From contig NC_017585.1 in assembly GCF_000240165.1 (NCBI RefSeq), positions 1,116,001-1,180,000 of the forward strand: a stretch of 64,000 nucleotides of DNA. The letters run 5' to 3'. Within the stretch, counting starts at the first letter, position 1. Each line of letters starts with the position of its first letter. The position numbers and the translations under genes were made by a program. The notes below the pieces were generated by a model, which was given only the letters and a program-made list of their open reading frames with translations, searched no databases and was not told the origin of the DNA. The DNA comes from Streptantibioticus cattleyicolor NRRL 8057 = DSM 46488 (GTDB lineage: Bacteria; Actinomycetota; Actinomycetes; Streptomycetales; Streptomycetaceae). This document shows, one piece after another, positions 31,451-39,219 of the stretch.

Positions 31451-31470
31451 GTGTGTTGATCAACTCACGC
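31451..31470. promoter_or_regulatory. 20-bp palindrome before the methyltransferase-terpene operon
   Basis: CGTG-T-GTTGATCAAC-T-CACG is symmetric at all positions except one central-flank pair. It sits 19-38 bp upstream of the ATG at 31432, where a repressor would block initiation or early elongation. The size and symmetry suit a TetR- or GntR-type dimer. No regulator gene adjoins the operon. Confidence 0.5.
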
Positions 31471-31563
31471 CGGTCATCCCCCGCCCGTCGTCCCGTCAGA
31501 CCCGTCCCACCGCACCTGCACTCGAAAGAAGTAACGGATGCGAGCCGGCGCCGGAAGTCCCGG

Positions 31564-32430
31564 TCAGCCGCCGGTCACCGGGGCGGGCGGGGCCGCGGGG
31601 CAGCGGCCGGAGCCGGGGCCGCCCAGGCGGAAGGAGGTCGCGGTGGCCCGGCCGTAACCGTAGGCGTCCGGGCTGGACGCGCTCACCGTGAACGCGGGCC
31701 GGTCGGCGGACCCGAAGAGCCGGTAGCCGGCGATCCAGGAGGCACCGGGGGAGGCGCCGGGGACGCCGTTGCCCATGTCGGTGCAGGACGGCAGGTCGTC
31801 GGCGTCCGCGGCCACCTCGCCGAAGGCGGTGACGACCTGGGCCCTGGGGTAGCCGCCGTTCCACAGGGCGCCGGGGAAGTAGCCGACCGCGTGGTGGTCG
31901 TAGAAGATCCACCAGTCGCCGCCGAGGTTGCGGATGGCGAACCGCGCGGCGTGGCCGGCCCGCAGCGGCATGCCCGCCGTGACCGTCCGGGAGACCGGGA
32001 CGAAGCCGCAGCCGTTGTAGCAGGAGGTCTGCCCGTCGACCCAGTGGTAGACGAAGAGGTGGGGGCGGTCGTCGCCGTTGAGCCCGCGGTCCACCGTCCA
32101 GCCGACCTCGACGGTGGACTTGCGGGCGGTGTCCTGGAGGGAGAGTTCCTGGAGCGAGTGCTCGTCGTCCCTGGCCGGGTCGACCTCGGGGGCGGCGATG
32201 GCCATGCGTATCTCGGCGCCCGTGGTGTCGGTGGTCTGGCGGCCGTAGACGTAGTCGTAGCAGGCTCCGTACCAGCAGGTGGGCCCGGTCGCGGCGGCGG
32301 TACGGGCGGCGGGCGGCACGGTGGGCGCCACGGCGGACGGCGTGGCGGCTCCGGCGGCCGGGGCGCACAGCGACGCGAGCGCGGAGGTGAGGACGGCGGC
32401 GAGGGCGAGGCGTTTGCGCAAGGGTGCCAT
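31564..32430 (-). CDS. Secreted neprosin-domain protein
   Basis: 288 aa from ATG 32430, with GGAG six bases upstream; longer in-frame starts lie in non-coding sequence. The signal peptide is RKRLALAAVLTSALASLCAPAAGAA. The mature part matches the neprosin (DUF239) fold: EHSLQELSLQD, VEVGWTVD, HLFVYHWVDG, CYNGCGFV, WWIFYDHHAVGYFP and LWNGG. Plant neprosin is a glutamic prolyl endopeptidase. The conserved Glu in EVGWTV and a second acidic residue would be the candidate catalytic pair, though I did not confirm both. It is likely an exported peptidase or wall-active protein. Confidence 0.8.
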   Translation of the reverse strand: MAPLRKRLALAAVLTSALASLCAPAAGAATPSAVAPTVPPAARTAAATGPTCWYGACYDYVYGRQTTDTTGAEIRMAIAAPEVDPARDDEHSLQELSLQDTARKSTVEVGWTVDRGLNGDDRPHLFVYHWVDGQTSCYNGCGFVPVSRTVTAGMPLRAGHAARFAIRNLGGDWWIFYDHHAVGYFPGALWNGGYPRAQVVTAFGEVAADADDLPSCTDMGNGVPGASPGASWIAGYRLFGSADRPAFTVSASSPDAYGYGRATATSFRLGGPGSGRCPAAPPAPVTGG

Positions 32431-32559
32431 GGATGCTCCGGGAGGTGGCGGACGGCGGGGCGCGGTGACGGCCGGGGACGCGGGGGCCGGCGACTTAAGT
32501 CGGCGAATAAGAACGGTTACGCGATCAGTTAAGTTAGGGGCCCGGGTCCGCCCCCGCAA

Positions 32560-32586
32560 GGGTCCGGTACGGATCCGTACGGACCC
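32560..32586. promoter_or_regulatory. Long palindrome upstream of the XRE-TPR regulator
   Basis: A perfect 12-bp core TACGGATCCGTA (32568-32579) is flanked by GGGTCCG and CGGACCC arms with one extra G on the left. It lies between the divergent neprosin and XRE-TPR genes, about 60 bp before the latter. AT-rich sequence with two TTAAGT words (32494-32535) next to it probably holds the promoters. It is a likely regulator binding site. Confidence 0.4.
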
Positions 32587-32647
32587 GCAGGGCAAGCACG
32601 CAACGGGCACGCGGCCGTCAGCGCCGCTCCGGGACGGGAAGGTGCCG

Positions 32648-34006
32648 ATGTCGAACGCCGGTCACGGTGCGGACCTCCAGGTCGGCGACGCCAAGGAGGT
32701 CGGCGAGCGGATCCAACGGCTGCGTAACGCCAGGAAGTTGACGCAACGTCAGCTCGCCGAGCCGAAGTACACCGCCGCCTACGTCTCCACCCTGGAGGCT
32801 GGCAAGGCACGCGCCTCCGAGACCGCGCTGCGCTACTTCGCCGAGAAGCTGGACACCACCTACGAGCAACTGGCCAGCGGCGTCCCCGCCACCCTCCGCA
32901 CCGAACTGCGCGAGGGGCTCGCCGAGGCCGGACGCCTGATGGACGCGGGCGAGGAGACCGGACCGCTGCTCACCGCCCTTATCGCCCGCGCCCGGCGGCA
33001 CGGTGTGGCCGACCTGGAGTCCGAACTGCGGGTCGCCCTCGGCAACGGGCTGGTGCGGCGCGGCGCCCTGGCCGAGGCGCAGGAGGAGTTCGAGCGGGCA
33101 CAGCGTCTGCTCGCCGACGCACCGCTGCCCGAGCGGGTACGGGCGGTACGCGGTCTCGCCACCGTCCACCAACTGCGCGGTGACGTGCGGTACGCGTGCT
33201 ATCTGCTGGAGAAGACCATCGACGAACTCAACGCCGAGGGGCTGCCCGACCCCGCGGCGTTGCTGCTGCTGTACGCCACCGTCATCACCCCGTACATGGA
33301 CCTGGGCGCCTACGAGCGCGCCGCGAAGGCCGCCTCGCTCGCCCTCGGGCTGGCGCCCTCGGTGCCCGATCCGGTGGCGGTGGCCGGGCTGCACCGTTCG
33401 GTGGCGCGCACCCTGGCCGCGCGCGGCCGGTACGCCGAGGCCGAAACGCACCTGGTCAAGGCGGAGGAGCTGTACCAGCGCCGGGAGATCCGCACCGAGC
33501 TGGCCCAGTGCCACTGGATGCGCGGCTATCTGCACACCCAGCACGGGCGGCTCGCCGAGGCCGAGGACGAGTTGCGTACCGCCCGGGAGATGCTGCGCGC
33601 GGTCGGCGCGGAGTTCTACGCCGTCCAGGTCGAGGTGGAGCTCGCCGACGTCCGCCGGCGCCGCGGTCGCCCCGCCGAGGCCGAGGAGGTGCTGCGCGGA
33701 CTGCTGGCCGGACTCGGCCCCGGCAACGGTGCCGTCCACGCCGCCGCCGCGCACCGGCTGCTCGGCCTGATCCACGAGGAACGCGGCGAGGACGCCGCCG
33801 CCGAGGCGCACTACCGGGCCGCCATCCCGCTCCAGGAGGAGGCCGAGGTCACCGGCGACCTGGCGGACACCGCACGCCTCCTGGGCGACCTGCTGCACCG
33901 GCACGGCCGCACCGAGGAGGCGGTCGTCGTCTACCGCCGCGGCCTGACCCGGCTGGCCCGCCCCGGCACCACCACGCTGGGCCCGCCGCTGCCCGACCGC
34001 GCGTGA
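32648..34006 (+). CDS. XRE-family regulator with TPR sensor domain
   Basis: 452 aa from ATG 32648, with GGGAAGG upstream. The N-terminal helix-turn-helix is IQRLRNARKLTQRQLAE and YVSTLEAGKARAS (residues about 15-75). The rest is a string of at least eight TPR helices (for example ALAEAQEEFERAQRLL, AEAETHLVKAEELY, EEAVVVYRRGLTRL). This is the architecture of RRNPP-like peptide-responsive or SARP-associated TPR regulators. No signal-peptide pheromone gene is visible nearby. It is divergent from the neprosin-domain gene and may control it. Confidence 0.85.
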   Translation: MSNAGHGADLQVGDAKEVGERIQRLRNARKLTQRQLAEPKYTAAYVSTLEAGKARASETALRYFAEKLDTTYEQLASGVPATLRTELREGLAEAGRLMDAGEETGPLLTALIARARRHGVADLESELRVALGNGLVRRGALAEAQEEFERAQRLLADAPLPERVRAVRGLATVHQLRGDVRYACYLLEKTIDELNAEGLPDPAALLLLYATVITPYMDLGAYERAAKAASLALGLAPSVPDPVAVAGLHRSVARTLAARGRYAEAETHLVKAEELYQRREIRTELAQCHWMRGYLHTQHGRLAEAEDELRTAREMLRAVGAEFYAVQVEVELADVRRRRGRPAEAEEVLRGLLAGLGPGNGAVHAAAAHRLLGLIHEERGEDAAAEAHYRAAIPLQEEAEVTGDLADTARLLGDLLHRHGRTEEAVVVYRRGLTRLARPGTTTLGPPLPDRA

Positions 34007-34007
34007 C

Positions 34008-34029
34008 GCGCCCCCGGGCTGCCGGGCGC
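34008..34029. terminator. Hairpin between convergent XRE-TPR and queD genes
   Basis: GCGCCC (34008-34013) pairs with GGGCGC (34024-34029) across a 10-nt loop, in the 31-bp gap between the two convergent stops. It could end transcription from both sides. Confidence 0.35.
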
Positions 34030-34037
34030 AGCCGCGT

Positions 34038-34595
34038 TCACCCGGTGCGCCACCGGTGGTCGGGGAGGAAGCGCACGTCGTAACGGCCGGGCACGGTACG
34101 GAACTTCTCCGGGGCGGGGACGACGGGTTCGGACGGCAGGCCGAGTTCACCGGTGGGGGCGCCGAGGTTCTCGAAGAAGCGCTCGAAGGTCCCGCCGGGT
34201 CCGGCGGCGACGCCGACGACCTGGGTGTGGTGGCGTTCCATGCGGTAGGCGTGCGGGCAGTTCTTCGGCACGAAGCCGAAGTCACCGGCGGTGAGCAGCT
34301 TTTCCCGCTGTTCGCCCGCGGTGTCCTCGACGAACAGCCGGACCGCGCCCTGGGTGACGTAGAACACCTCGTAGGTCTCCGGGTGCAGATGGGCCGGGAT
34401 GATGTCGCCCTTGGGGCCTTCGCAGGTGAAGAAGTTGAAGGTGTTCTCGGTCTGCTCGCCGCCCGCGTAGATGGTGATCAGGTCGCCGAAGAGGTGGGCG
34501 CGGTCGCCCTCGCCCTTCTCGACGAAGTAGGGCCTGCCCGGCTCGGCGGGGATGCGCGAGGCGCTGCGGTAACGGGTGGCGTACTCGAAGGTCAT
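34038..34595 (-). CDS. queD: Quercetin 2,3-dioxygenase, monocupin QueD type
   Basis: 185 aa single-cupin dioxygenase that opens the flavonol ring of quercetin, releasing CO. Metal ligands fall at His69, His71, Glu76 (HLHPETYEV) and His115 (NCPHAY). These are the numbers I recall for the nickel-preferring quercetinase of Streptomyces sp. FLA, and length also agrees. The protein has no signal peptide. It is divergent from a MarR gene, with a perfect palindrome 25 bp before its ATG, so it is probably induced by flavonols through that regulator. Confidence 0.88.
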   Translation of the reverse strand: MTFEYATRYRSASRIPAEPGRPYFVEKGEGDRAHLFGDLITIYAGGEQTENTFNFFTCEGPKGDIIPAHLHPETYEVFYVTQGAVRLFVEDTAGEQREKLLTAGDFGFVPKNCPHAYRMERHHTQVVGVAAGPGGTFERFFENLGAPTGELGLPSEPVVPAPEKFRTVPGRYDVRFLPDHRWRTG

Positions 34596-34619
34596 GGCAC
34601 TCCCAGCGGAACGGAGGTA

Positions 34620-34646
34620 TGTTATGTCAGGCAGCCTGACATAACA
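34620..34646. promoter_or_regulatory. Perfect 27-bp palindrome, operator for queD/MarR
   Basis: Two exact 13-bp arms, TGTTATGTCAGGC and GCCTGACATAACA, flank a single central A. It lies between the divergent queD (25 bp away) and MarR (82 bp away) genes. Length and symmetry fit a MarR dimer site controlling queD and probably the regulator itself. Confidence 0.75.
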
Positions 34647-34728
34647 GTGCGGCGGACGGCAAGACGGCGCGCGTACCCGTAGGCTGACCGGCGTACGTCC
34701 GCCGTACCCCGTCCCTCGTGAGGAGCCC

Positions 34729-35172
34729 ATGCACACCGGCCGCAACCTTCCGCAACTGCTCGGCGAGGCCCGCAGGTGGTTCGAGGACGCGCTGGTGGCG
34801 GCCATGGAGCGGGCGGGCACCCCGCCGGTCTCCCCGACCCAGCTCCAGCTCTTCGCGGAGCTGGACGAGGCCGGCACCACCGTCTCCGAGCTGGCCCGGC
34901 GGATGGCGGTCACCCGGCAGACCGCCCACCAGGCCGTGCACAGCCTGGTCGCCGCCGGGCTGCTGGAACAGGTGGCGCACCCCGCCTCGGCCCGGCAACG
35001 GCTCATCCGCCGCACCGAGCGCGGCGCGGACGCGCACCGGCAGGCGCTCGCCGTCCTGCGGCGGCTGGAGGACGAACTCGCCGCCCGCATCGGCCGCCGG
35101 ACGCTCGACGCGCTGCGCACCGCGCTGGAGACCCCGTGGGGCGACCCGCCCGTGGTGGCGCCCCCGGCGTGA
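34729..35172 (+). CDS. MarR-family regulator, probable repressor of queD
   Basis: 147 aa from ATG 34729, with GAGGAG six bases upstream. The winged helix covers TTVSELARRMAVTRQTAHQA (recognition helix) and ARQRLIRRTERGADAHRQ (wing). Helices at both ends would form the dimer interface, as in MarR. It is divergent from quercetinase, with one strong palindrome between. Flavonoid-responsive control is inferred from this layout. It could instead respond to other phenols. Confidence 0.88.
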   Translation: MHTGRNLPQLLGEARRWFEDALVAAMERAGTPPVSPTQLQLFAELDEAGTTVSELARRMAVTRQTAHQAVHSLVAAGLLEQVAHPASARQRLIRRTERGADAHRQALAVLRRLEDELAARIGRRTLDALRTALETPWGDPPVVAPPA

Positions 35173-35271
35173 CCCCGCGCGGCGCCGATGCCCCCTGGTC
35201 ACCGGCCCGATCCCGGCGTACGGTGACGATCACCGCGCCCGGCGCGCGGCAGAGCACCCTTGGAGCGTGGC

Positions 35272-36096
35272 GTGAAAATCTTCCTCTCGTCCGACATGGA
35301 GGGCACCGCGGGGGTCGTCGACTGGTCGCAGTGCAGGCCCTCGGAGCCCGAATACGCCTACTACCGCGGCCTGTTGCAGGAGGAGGTCAACGCCGCGATC
35401 GAGGGCGCCATGGCCGGCGGGGCCTCCGCCTTCCTGGTCAACGACTCCCACTCGACCATGGCCAACCTGCGCCCCGACGCCCTGGCCGGCCGGGCCCGTT
35501 ACCTCTCCGGACGCCACAAGCCGCTGTACATGATGGAGGGGCTGGACGCCTCGTTCGACGGTGTCTTCTTCGTCTCGTACCACGGCTCGATGTCGGGCGC
35601 TCCGGCCACGCTCTCGCACACCTACAACCCGCTGGCCATCGCCGAGGTGCGGCTCAACGGGGTGACGGCGGGGGAGAGCGGCATCAACGCGCTGGTGGCG
35701 CTGGGGCACGGGGTGCCGGTGGTGCTCATCACCGGTGACGACACCACGGCCGCCGAGATCGAGCCGTTCTGCCCCGGGATCCACCGCGCCGTGGTCAAGA
35801 CGTCCATCTCCCGGTTCGCCGCCGACAGCCTCCACCCCGAGCAGGCCCGCGAACTGATCCGGGACGCCGCCCGCGAGGCGGTGCGTGCCCTGCCGGACGC
35901 CGCCCCGCCGCGCATCACGCTCCCCGCCACGCTCACCGTACGGTTCCGCAACCCCGACCTCGCCGACATGGCGACGTGGATCACCGGGGTGACCCGGATC
36001 GACCCGGTGACCGTGGAGCTCACCGACGCCGACCCGGTCCGCCTCTACCGGCGGTTCGTCACCGTGGTCGTGCTCACCCGGGGCATCGCGGAGTGA
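35272..36096 (+). CDS. dppA: M55-family D-aminopeptidase (DppA-like)
   Basis: 274 aa from GTG 35272, which has GGAG eight bases upstream. With this start, the zinc ligands fall at the DppA positions: Asp8 and Glu10 (SSDMEGTAG), His60 (NDSHSTM), His104 (YHGSMSG), and Glu135 (TAGESG) close to the expected 133. DppA from Bacillus releases D-Ala from short peptides and may recycle cell-wall peptides. No Dpp transporter lies alongside. It follows the MarR gene by about 100 bp and converges on the GH3 gene, so both neighbours could belong to wall-fragment use. Confidence 0.87.
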   Translation: MKIFLSSDMEGTAGVVDWSQCRPSEPEYAYYRGLLQEEVNAAIEGAMAGGASAFLVNDSHSTMANLRPDALAGRARYLSGRHKPLYMMEGLDASFDGVFFVSYHGSMSGAPATLSHTYNPLAIAEVRLNGVTAGESGINALVALGHGVPVVLITGDDTTAAEIEPFCPGIHRAVVKTSISRFAADSLHPEQARELIRDAAREAVRALPDAAPPRITLPATLTVRFRNPDLADMATWITGVTRIDPVTVELTDADPVRLYRRFVTVVVLTRGIAE

Positions 36097-36133
36097 CCGC
36101 GAGGTAGCCCGGCACCGGGCGCCCGGCCGGCGG

Positions 36134-37678
36134 TCACACGGGCTCGGCGGTCCGCGCCGGCACCGTGTGTCCCGCGCCCGCCAGGATCTCCGCGGCGGCC
36201 ACCCCGGACGCCGCGGTGGCACCGCAGGTGTCGATGCGCACCGCGCCCGGGTGCGGTGCGCCGGGCAGGCCCATCTCCACCACGATGGCGTCGGGGCGGG
36301 CGGTGGCCAGGGTGCCCAGGGCGCGCTCCATCCACGCGTGCCGGGAGGCGTCCCGCACCACGACGACCAGCGGGCGTCCCGAGGCGGGCGCCAGCGCGTG
36401 CGCGTCCAGGAACCCGGCGTCGGCCGCCAGCTGCCGCTGGTGCACCCGGACGAAGGTGGTTCCGGGGAGCCGTTCGCGCAGCGGGACGGCCACGCCCCAC
36501 GGGGTCTCCTTGCCGATGGCGAGGTTGGTGGCGGGCACCAGTTCCACCACGTGCGGCGCGGTGGTCAGCGGCAGGACGTCGTGGACGGGGCCGGTCAGCC
36601 GCACGGCGCGGCGGGCCGCGGTGAAACCGATGTCGCCGCCGACCGGGTCCACGGGTACGGACCGGCCCAGCCCCGTCGACCAGGCGGCGAAGGCACGCAG
36701 GCGTCCGGCCGCCTCGGCGAGGCGTTCCTCGGCCAGGTCGCCGCGGACCACGGCAGCCGCCAGCGCCTCGGCGAGGAGTTCGGTGGTGCCCTGGTCGGCG
36801 CTCTCGCCGCCCACGCAGATGGCGTCGGCGCCGGCCGCGATGGCGCGGACCGTGGCCCCGTCGATGCCGTAGCGGTCGGCGACCGCGCCCATCTCGATGC
36901 CGTCGGTGACGATCAGGCCGTCGAAGCCCAGTTCCTTGCGGAGCAGTTCTTCCAGGACGCTGCTGCTCAAGGTGGCCGGCAGGTCGCGGTCGTAGGCGGG
37001 CACCAGGAGGTGGGCGCTCATCACCGCGCGCACCCCCGCCTGGAGCGCGGCGCGGAACGGGGGCAGCGCCCGCGCGGCGATCTCCTCGGCGTCGGCCTCG
37101 TACCGCGGCAGTCCGTGGTGGGAGTCGACGGCGGTGTCACCGTGGCCGGGGAAGTGCTTGGCGCAGGCGGCCACGCCGGCCGACTGGAGGCCGCGGATCC
37201 AGGCGGCGGCGTGCCGGGAGACCAGTTCCGTGCCGGTGCCGAACGACCGCACGCCGATGACCGGGTTGTCGGGGTTGGAGTTGACGTCGACACTGGGCGC
37301 GTAGTCCAGGCTGACCCCGGCGGCGTGGAGTTCGCGGCCGAGGTCGCGGGCGACGGACTCGGTGAGTTCGACGTCGTCCACGGCGCCGAGGGCGAAGTTG
37401 CCGGGGCGGGTGGAGCCGGTCCAGGACTCGATGCGGGTGACGTCGCCGGCCTCCTCGTCGATCGCGATGACCAACTCGGGGTTCTCGGCGCGCAGTCGGG
37501 CGGTGAGCCGGGCCACCTGCTCGGGGGTGGCGATGTTGCGGGCGAAGAGGACGACCGAGCCGAGGCCCTCACCGATCGCGCGCAGCACCCAGTCCGGCGC
37601 CTCGGTGCCCTCGAAGCCCGGCTGGAGGACGGAGAGCGCCAGGCGCCGCAACTCGCTGCTGTGGTTACTGGAGGACAT
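36134..37678 (-). CDS. GH3 beta-N-acetylglucosaminidase (NagZ/DasD-like)
   Basis: 514 aa from ATG 37678, with GGAAGG upstream; the in-frame extension to 37771 is rejected. The GH3 core has AIDEEAGDVTR, KHFPGHGDTAVDSHHGLP (the His-Asp acid/base loop of the NagZ group) and the nucleophile Asp in IVTDGIEMGAV. A second, C-terminal Rossmann-like domain (from residue about 345) is present, as in two-domain actinomycete members. There is no signal peptide, so it acts on imported N-acetylglucosamine oligomers or muropeptides. Two candidate DasR operators upstream support control by aminosugars. Confidence 0.87.
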   Translation of the reverse strand: MSSSNHSSELRRLALSVLQPGFEGTEAPDWVLRAIGEGLGSVVLFARNIATPEQVARLTARLRAENPELVIAIDEEAGDVTRIESWTGSTRPGNFALGAVDDVELTESVARDLGRELHAAGVSLDYAPSVDVNSNPDNPVIGVRSFGTGTELVSRHAAAWIRGLQSAGVAACAKHFPGHGDTAVDSHHGLPRYEADAEEIAARALPPFRAALQAGVRAVMSAHLLVPAYDRDLPATLSSSVLEELLRKELGFDGLIVTDGIEMGAVADRYGIDGATVRAIAAGADAICVGGESADQGTTELLAEALAAAVVRGDLAEERLAEAAGRLRAFAAWSTGLGRSVPVDPVGGDIGFTAARRAVRLTGPVHDVLPLTTAPHVVELVPATNLAIGKETPWGVAVPLRERLPGTTFVRVHQRQLAADAGFLDAHALAPASGRPLVVVVRDASRHAWMERALGTLATARPDAIVVEMGLPGAPHPGAVRIDTCGATAASGVAAAEILAGAGHTVPARTAEPV

Positions 37679-37729
37679 CGACTGGGCCTTCCGCGATGGT
37701 GCCGACACGCCGATCGCACCGGGGGCAAT

Positions 37730-37741
37730 TGGTATGGACCA
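37730..37741. promoter_or_regulatory. DasR-responsive element (dre)-like site 1
   Basis: TGGTATGGACCA matches the core TGGTCTAGACCA, which I recall as the dre consensus, at 10 of 12 positions. The flanks extend it to TTGGT-N4-ACCAA. It lies 52 bp before the GH3 start, the usual place for a repressor site. Confidence 0.55.
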
Positions 37742-37900
37742 ACGGTGGCCCACCCCGATCTGACGTGTCAAGGGGAGCGTCCGCCTTCCGGACGGCGCGC
37801 AGTCGTTGTCGTAACCATGCCAATCACTCGAAGTGCCGTATCCGTCACCGCGTCGCGACGTCCCGGGTTTCTCCCCAAATCAATGGTTGACAGGGCAAGT

Positions 37901-37912
37901 TGGTCTAGTCCA
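37901..37912. promoter_or_regulatory. DasR-responsive element (dre)-like site 2
   Basis: TGGTCTAGTCCA matches the recalled dre core at 11 of 12 positions. It is about 220 bp before the GH3 start and 240 bp before the oxygenase operon, eight bases after a TTGACA. It could serve either direction. Confidence 0.55.
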
Positions 37913-38151
37913 CCTTAGTGGCGAGAGTTGAGCGGGGGATGGTTGTGGCGAATCCCCTTGGCGGATGCGTGAGTCGGCCGCCGTGCGCCTTGAGTTCACC
38001 GCGGCGGTGACGACCCCGTGACGATCCCGAGCGGCGCGGCGCGCGCCGAAGGCAGCCCGGTGCGGACCGCACCGGTGTACCCGACACCCACCGCCGCCGG
38101 AGAACGGTCCGTCCGGACAGCCACGGTAATCGCGAGCCTTGGAGCGTTTTC

Positions 38152-39219
38152 ATGCCGACATCGGACCGCTACCTGTACCGAGCCCCATCTGACATTCCGT
38201 ATTTCAGCGCGGACGGCGAGAGCTACCTGGCGCAGACACCACTGCGGGACCTGAGGAAAACCCGGCCGCTGCGCGTGCTCTCCGAAGCCGACTTCGACTT
38301 CTGGCAGACCTACGGTTACGTGGTGGTGAAGGAAGCCATCCCGGCCGACGCGGCCCGGCGTCTGCTCGACTTCGCCTGGGACTTCCAGGGCCTCGACCCC
38401 GAGCGCCCGGAGACCTGGTACGAGGAGCGCCCCTACCGCTCCGACCTCGACCGCGAACTGCACATCTACGGCTTCGTGGAGGCCTACCACCACCAGCTGA
38501 TCTGGGACAGCAGGCAGAACCGGCGGGTCTACGACGCCTTCGTCGACGTCTGGGACTGCGAAGAACTCTGGGTCACCCTCGACCGGCTCAACCTCAACCC
38601 GCCCAACATCCGCAACCGCGACCGCGCGCTCATCGCCCCCACCGACAAGGGGTTCGACATCGAACTCCACTGGGACGTCGACACCTCGCTCAGCGTCCCG
38701 CCGCAACGGGTGCAGGGAATCATCGCCCTCAACGACACCACCCCGGAGTGCGGCGGGTTCCAGTGTTCCCCCGAACTCTTCCGCCGGTTCGACCGCTGGC
38801 GGGTGGAACAGCCCGCCGGCCGCGACCCCATCCGCCCCGACGTCGACCGCGCCGAATTCCCCGTCGTCCGCCCCGAACTCGCCGCCGGCGACCTGCTCAT
38901 CTGGAACGGACTGCTCGCCCACGGAGTCGCCCGCAACACCTCACGCGACGGGGTGCGGGCCGTGCAGTACCTGTCCATGATGCCCGCCCTGGAATCCCAC
39001 GGGAAACTGCGGAACTCCCGGGTCGAATCCTGGCGCGACCTCAGCACACCGGACTGGAACGCCACCCTCCTCGGCGACGCCGTCACACCCGAATCACTCC
39101 GCTACGCCACCGCCGAACTCGACGAACTCGGCGCCCGGCTGCTGGGGCTGAAGTCCTGGCACGGCAAGCAGGAATCCGACCAGACCTCCGGGGACCGGGA
39201 ATGCGTAAAGTCTGCCTGA
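38152..39219 (+). CDS. Phytanoyl-CoA dioxygenase-family Fe(II)/2-oxoglutarate oxygenase
   Basis: 355 aa from ATG 38152, with GGAG seven bases upstream. The metal facial triad is HWDVD (His-x-Asp) and, 70 residues on, the distal His in LLAHGVARN. The Arg of ARNTSRDGVRAV would bind 2-oxoglutarate. PhyH enzymes hydroxylate, halogenate or epoxidise small molecules, including free and carrier-bound amino acids. It opens a five-gene operon and overlaps the next gene by 19 bp. The substrate is unknown; an amino acid or its amine is plausible given the decarboxylase downstream. Confidence 0.87.
   Translation: MPTSDRYLYRAPSDIPYFSADGESYLAQTPLRDLRKTRPLRVLSEADFDFWQTYGYVVVKEAIPADAARRLLDFAWDFQGLDPERPETWYEERPYRSDLDRELHIYGFVEAYHHQLIWDSRQNRRVYDAFVDVWDCEELWVTLDRLNLNPPNIRNRDRALIAPTDKGFDIELHWDVDTSLSVPPQRVQGIIALNDTTPECGGFQCSPELFRRFDRWRVEQPAGRDPIRPDVDRAEFPVVRPELAAGDLLIWNGLLAHGVARNTSRDGVRAVQYLSMMPALESHGKLRNSRVESWRDLSTPDWNATLLGDAVTPESLRYATAELDELGARLLGLKSWHGKQESDQTSGDRECVKSA

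Larger units (their letters stand above)
37679..38151. other. 473-bp divergent intergenic region with aminosugar-type operators
   Basis: Between the GH3 gene (minus) and the Fe/2OG-oxygenase operon (plus). It holds two dre-like sites and a TTGACA (37887-37892) on the plus strand just before the second. No ORF with gene-like codon usage is visible. Confidence 0.6.
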
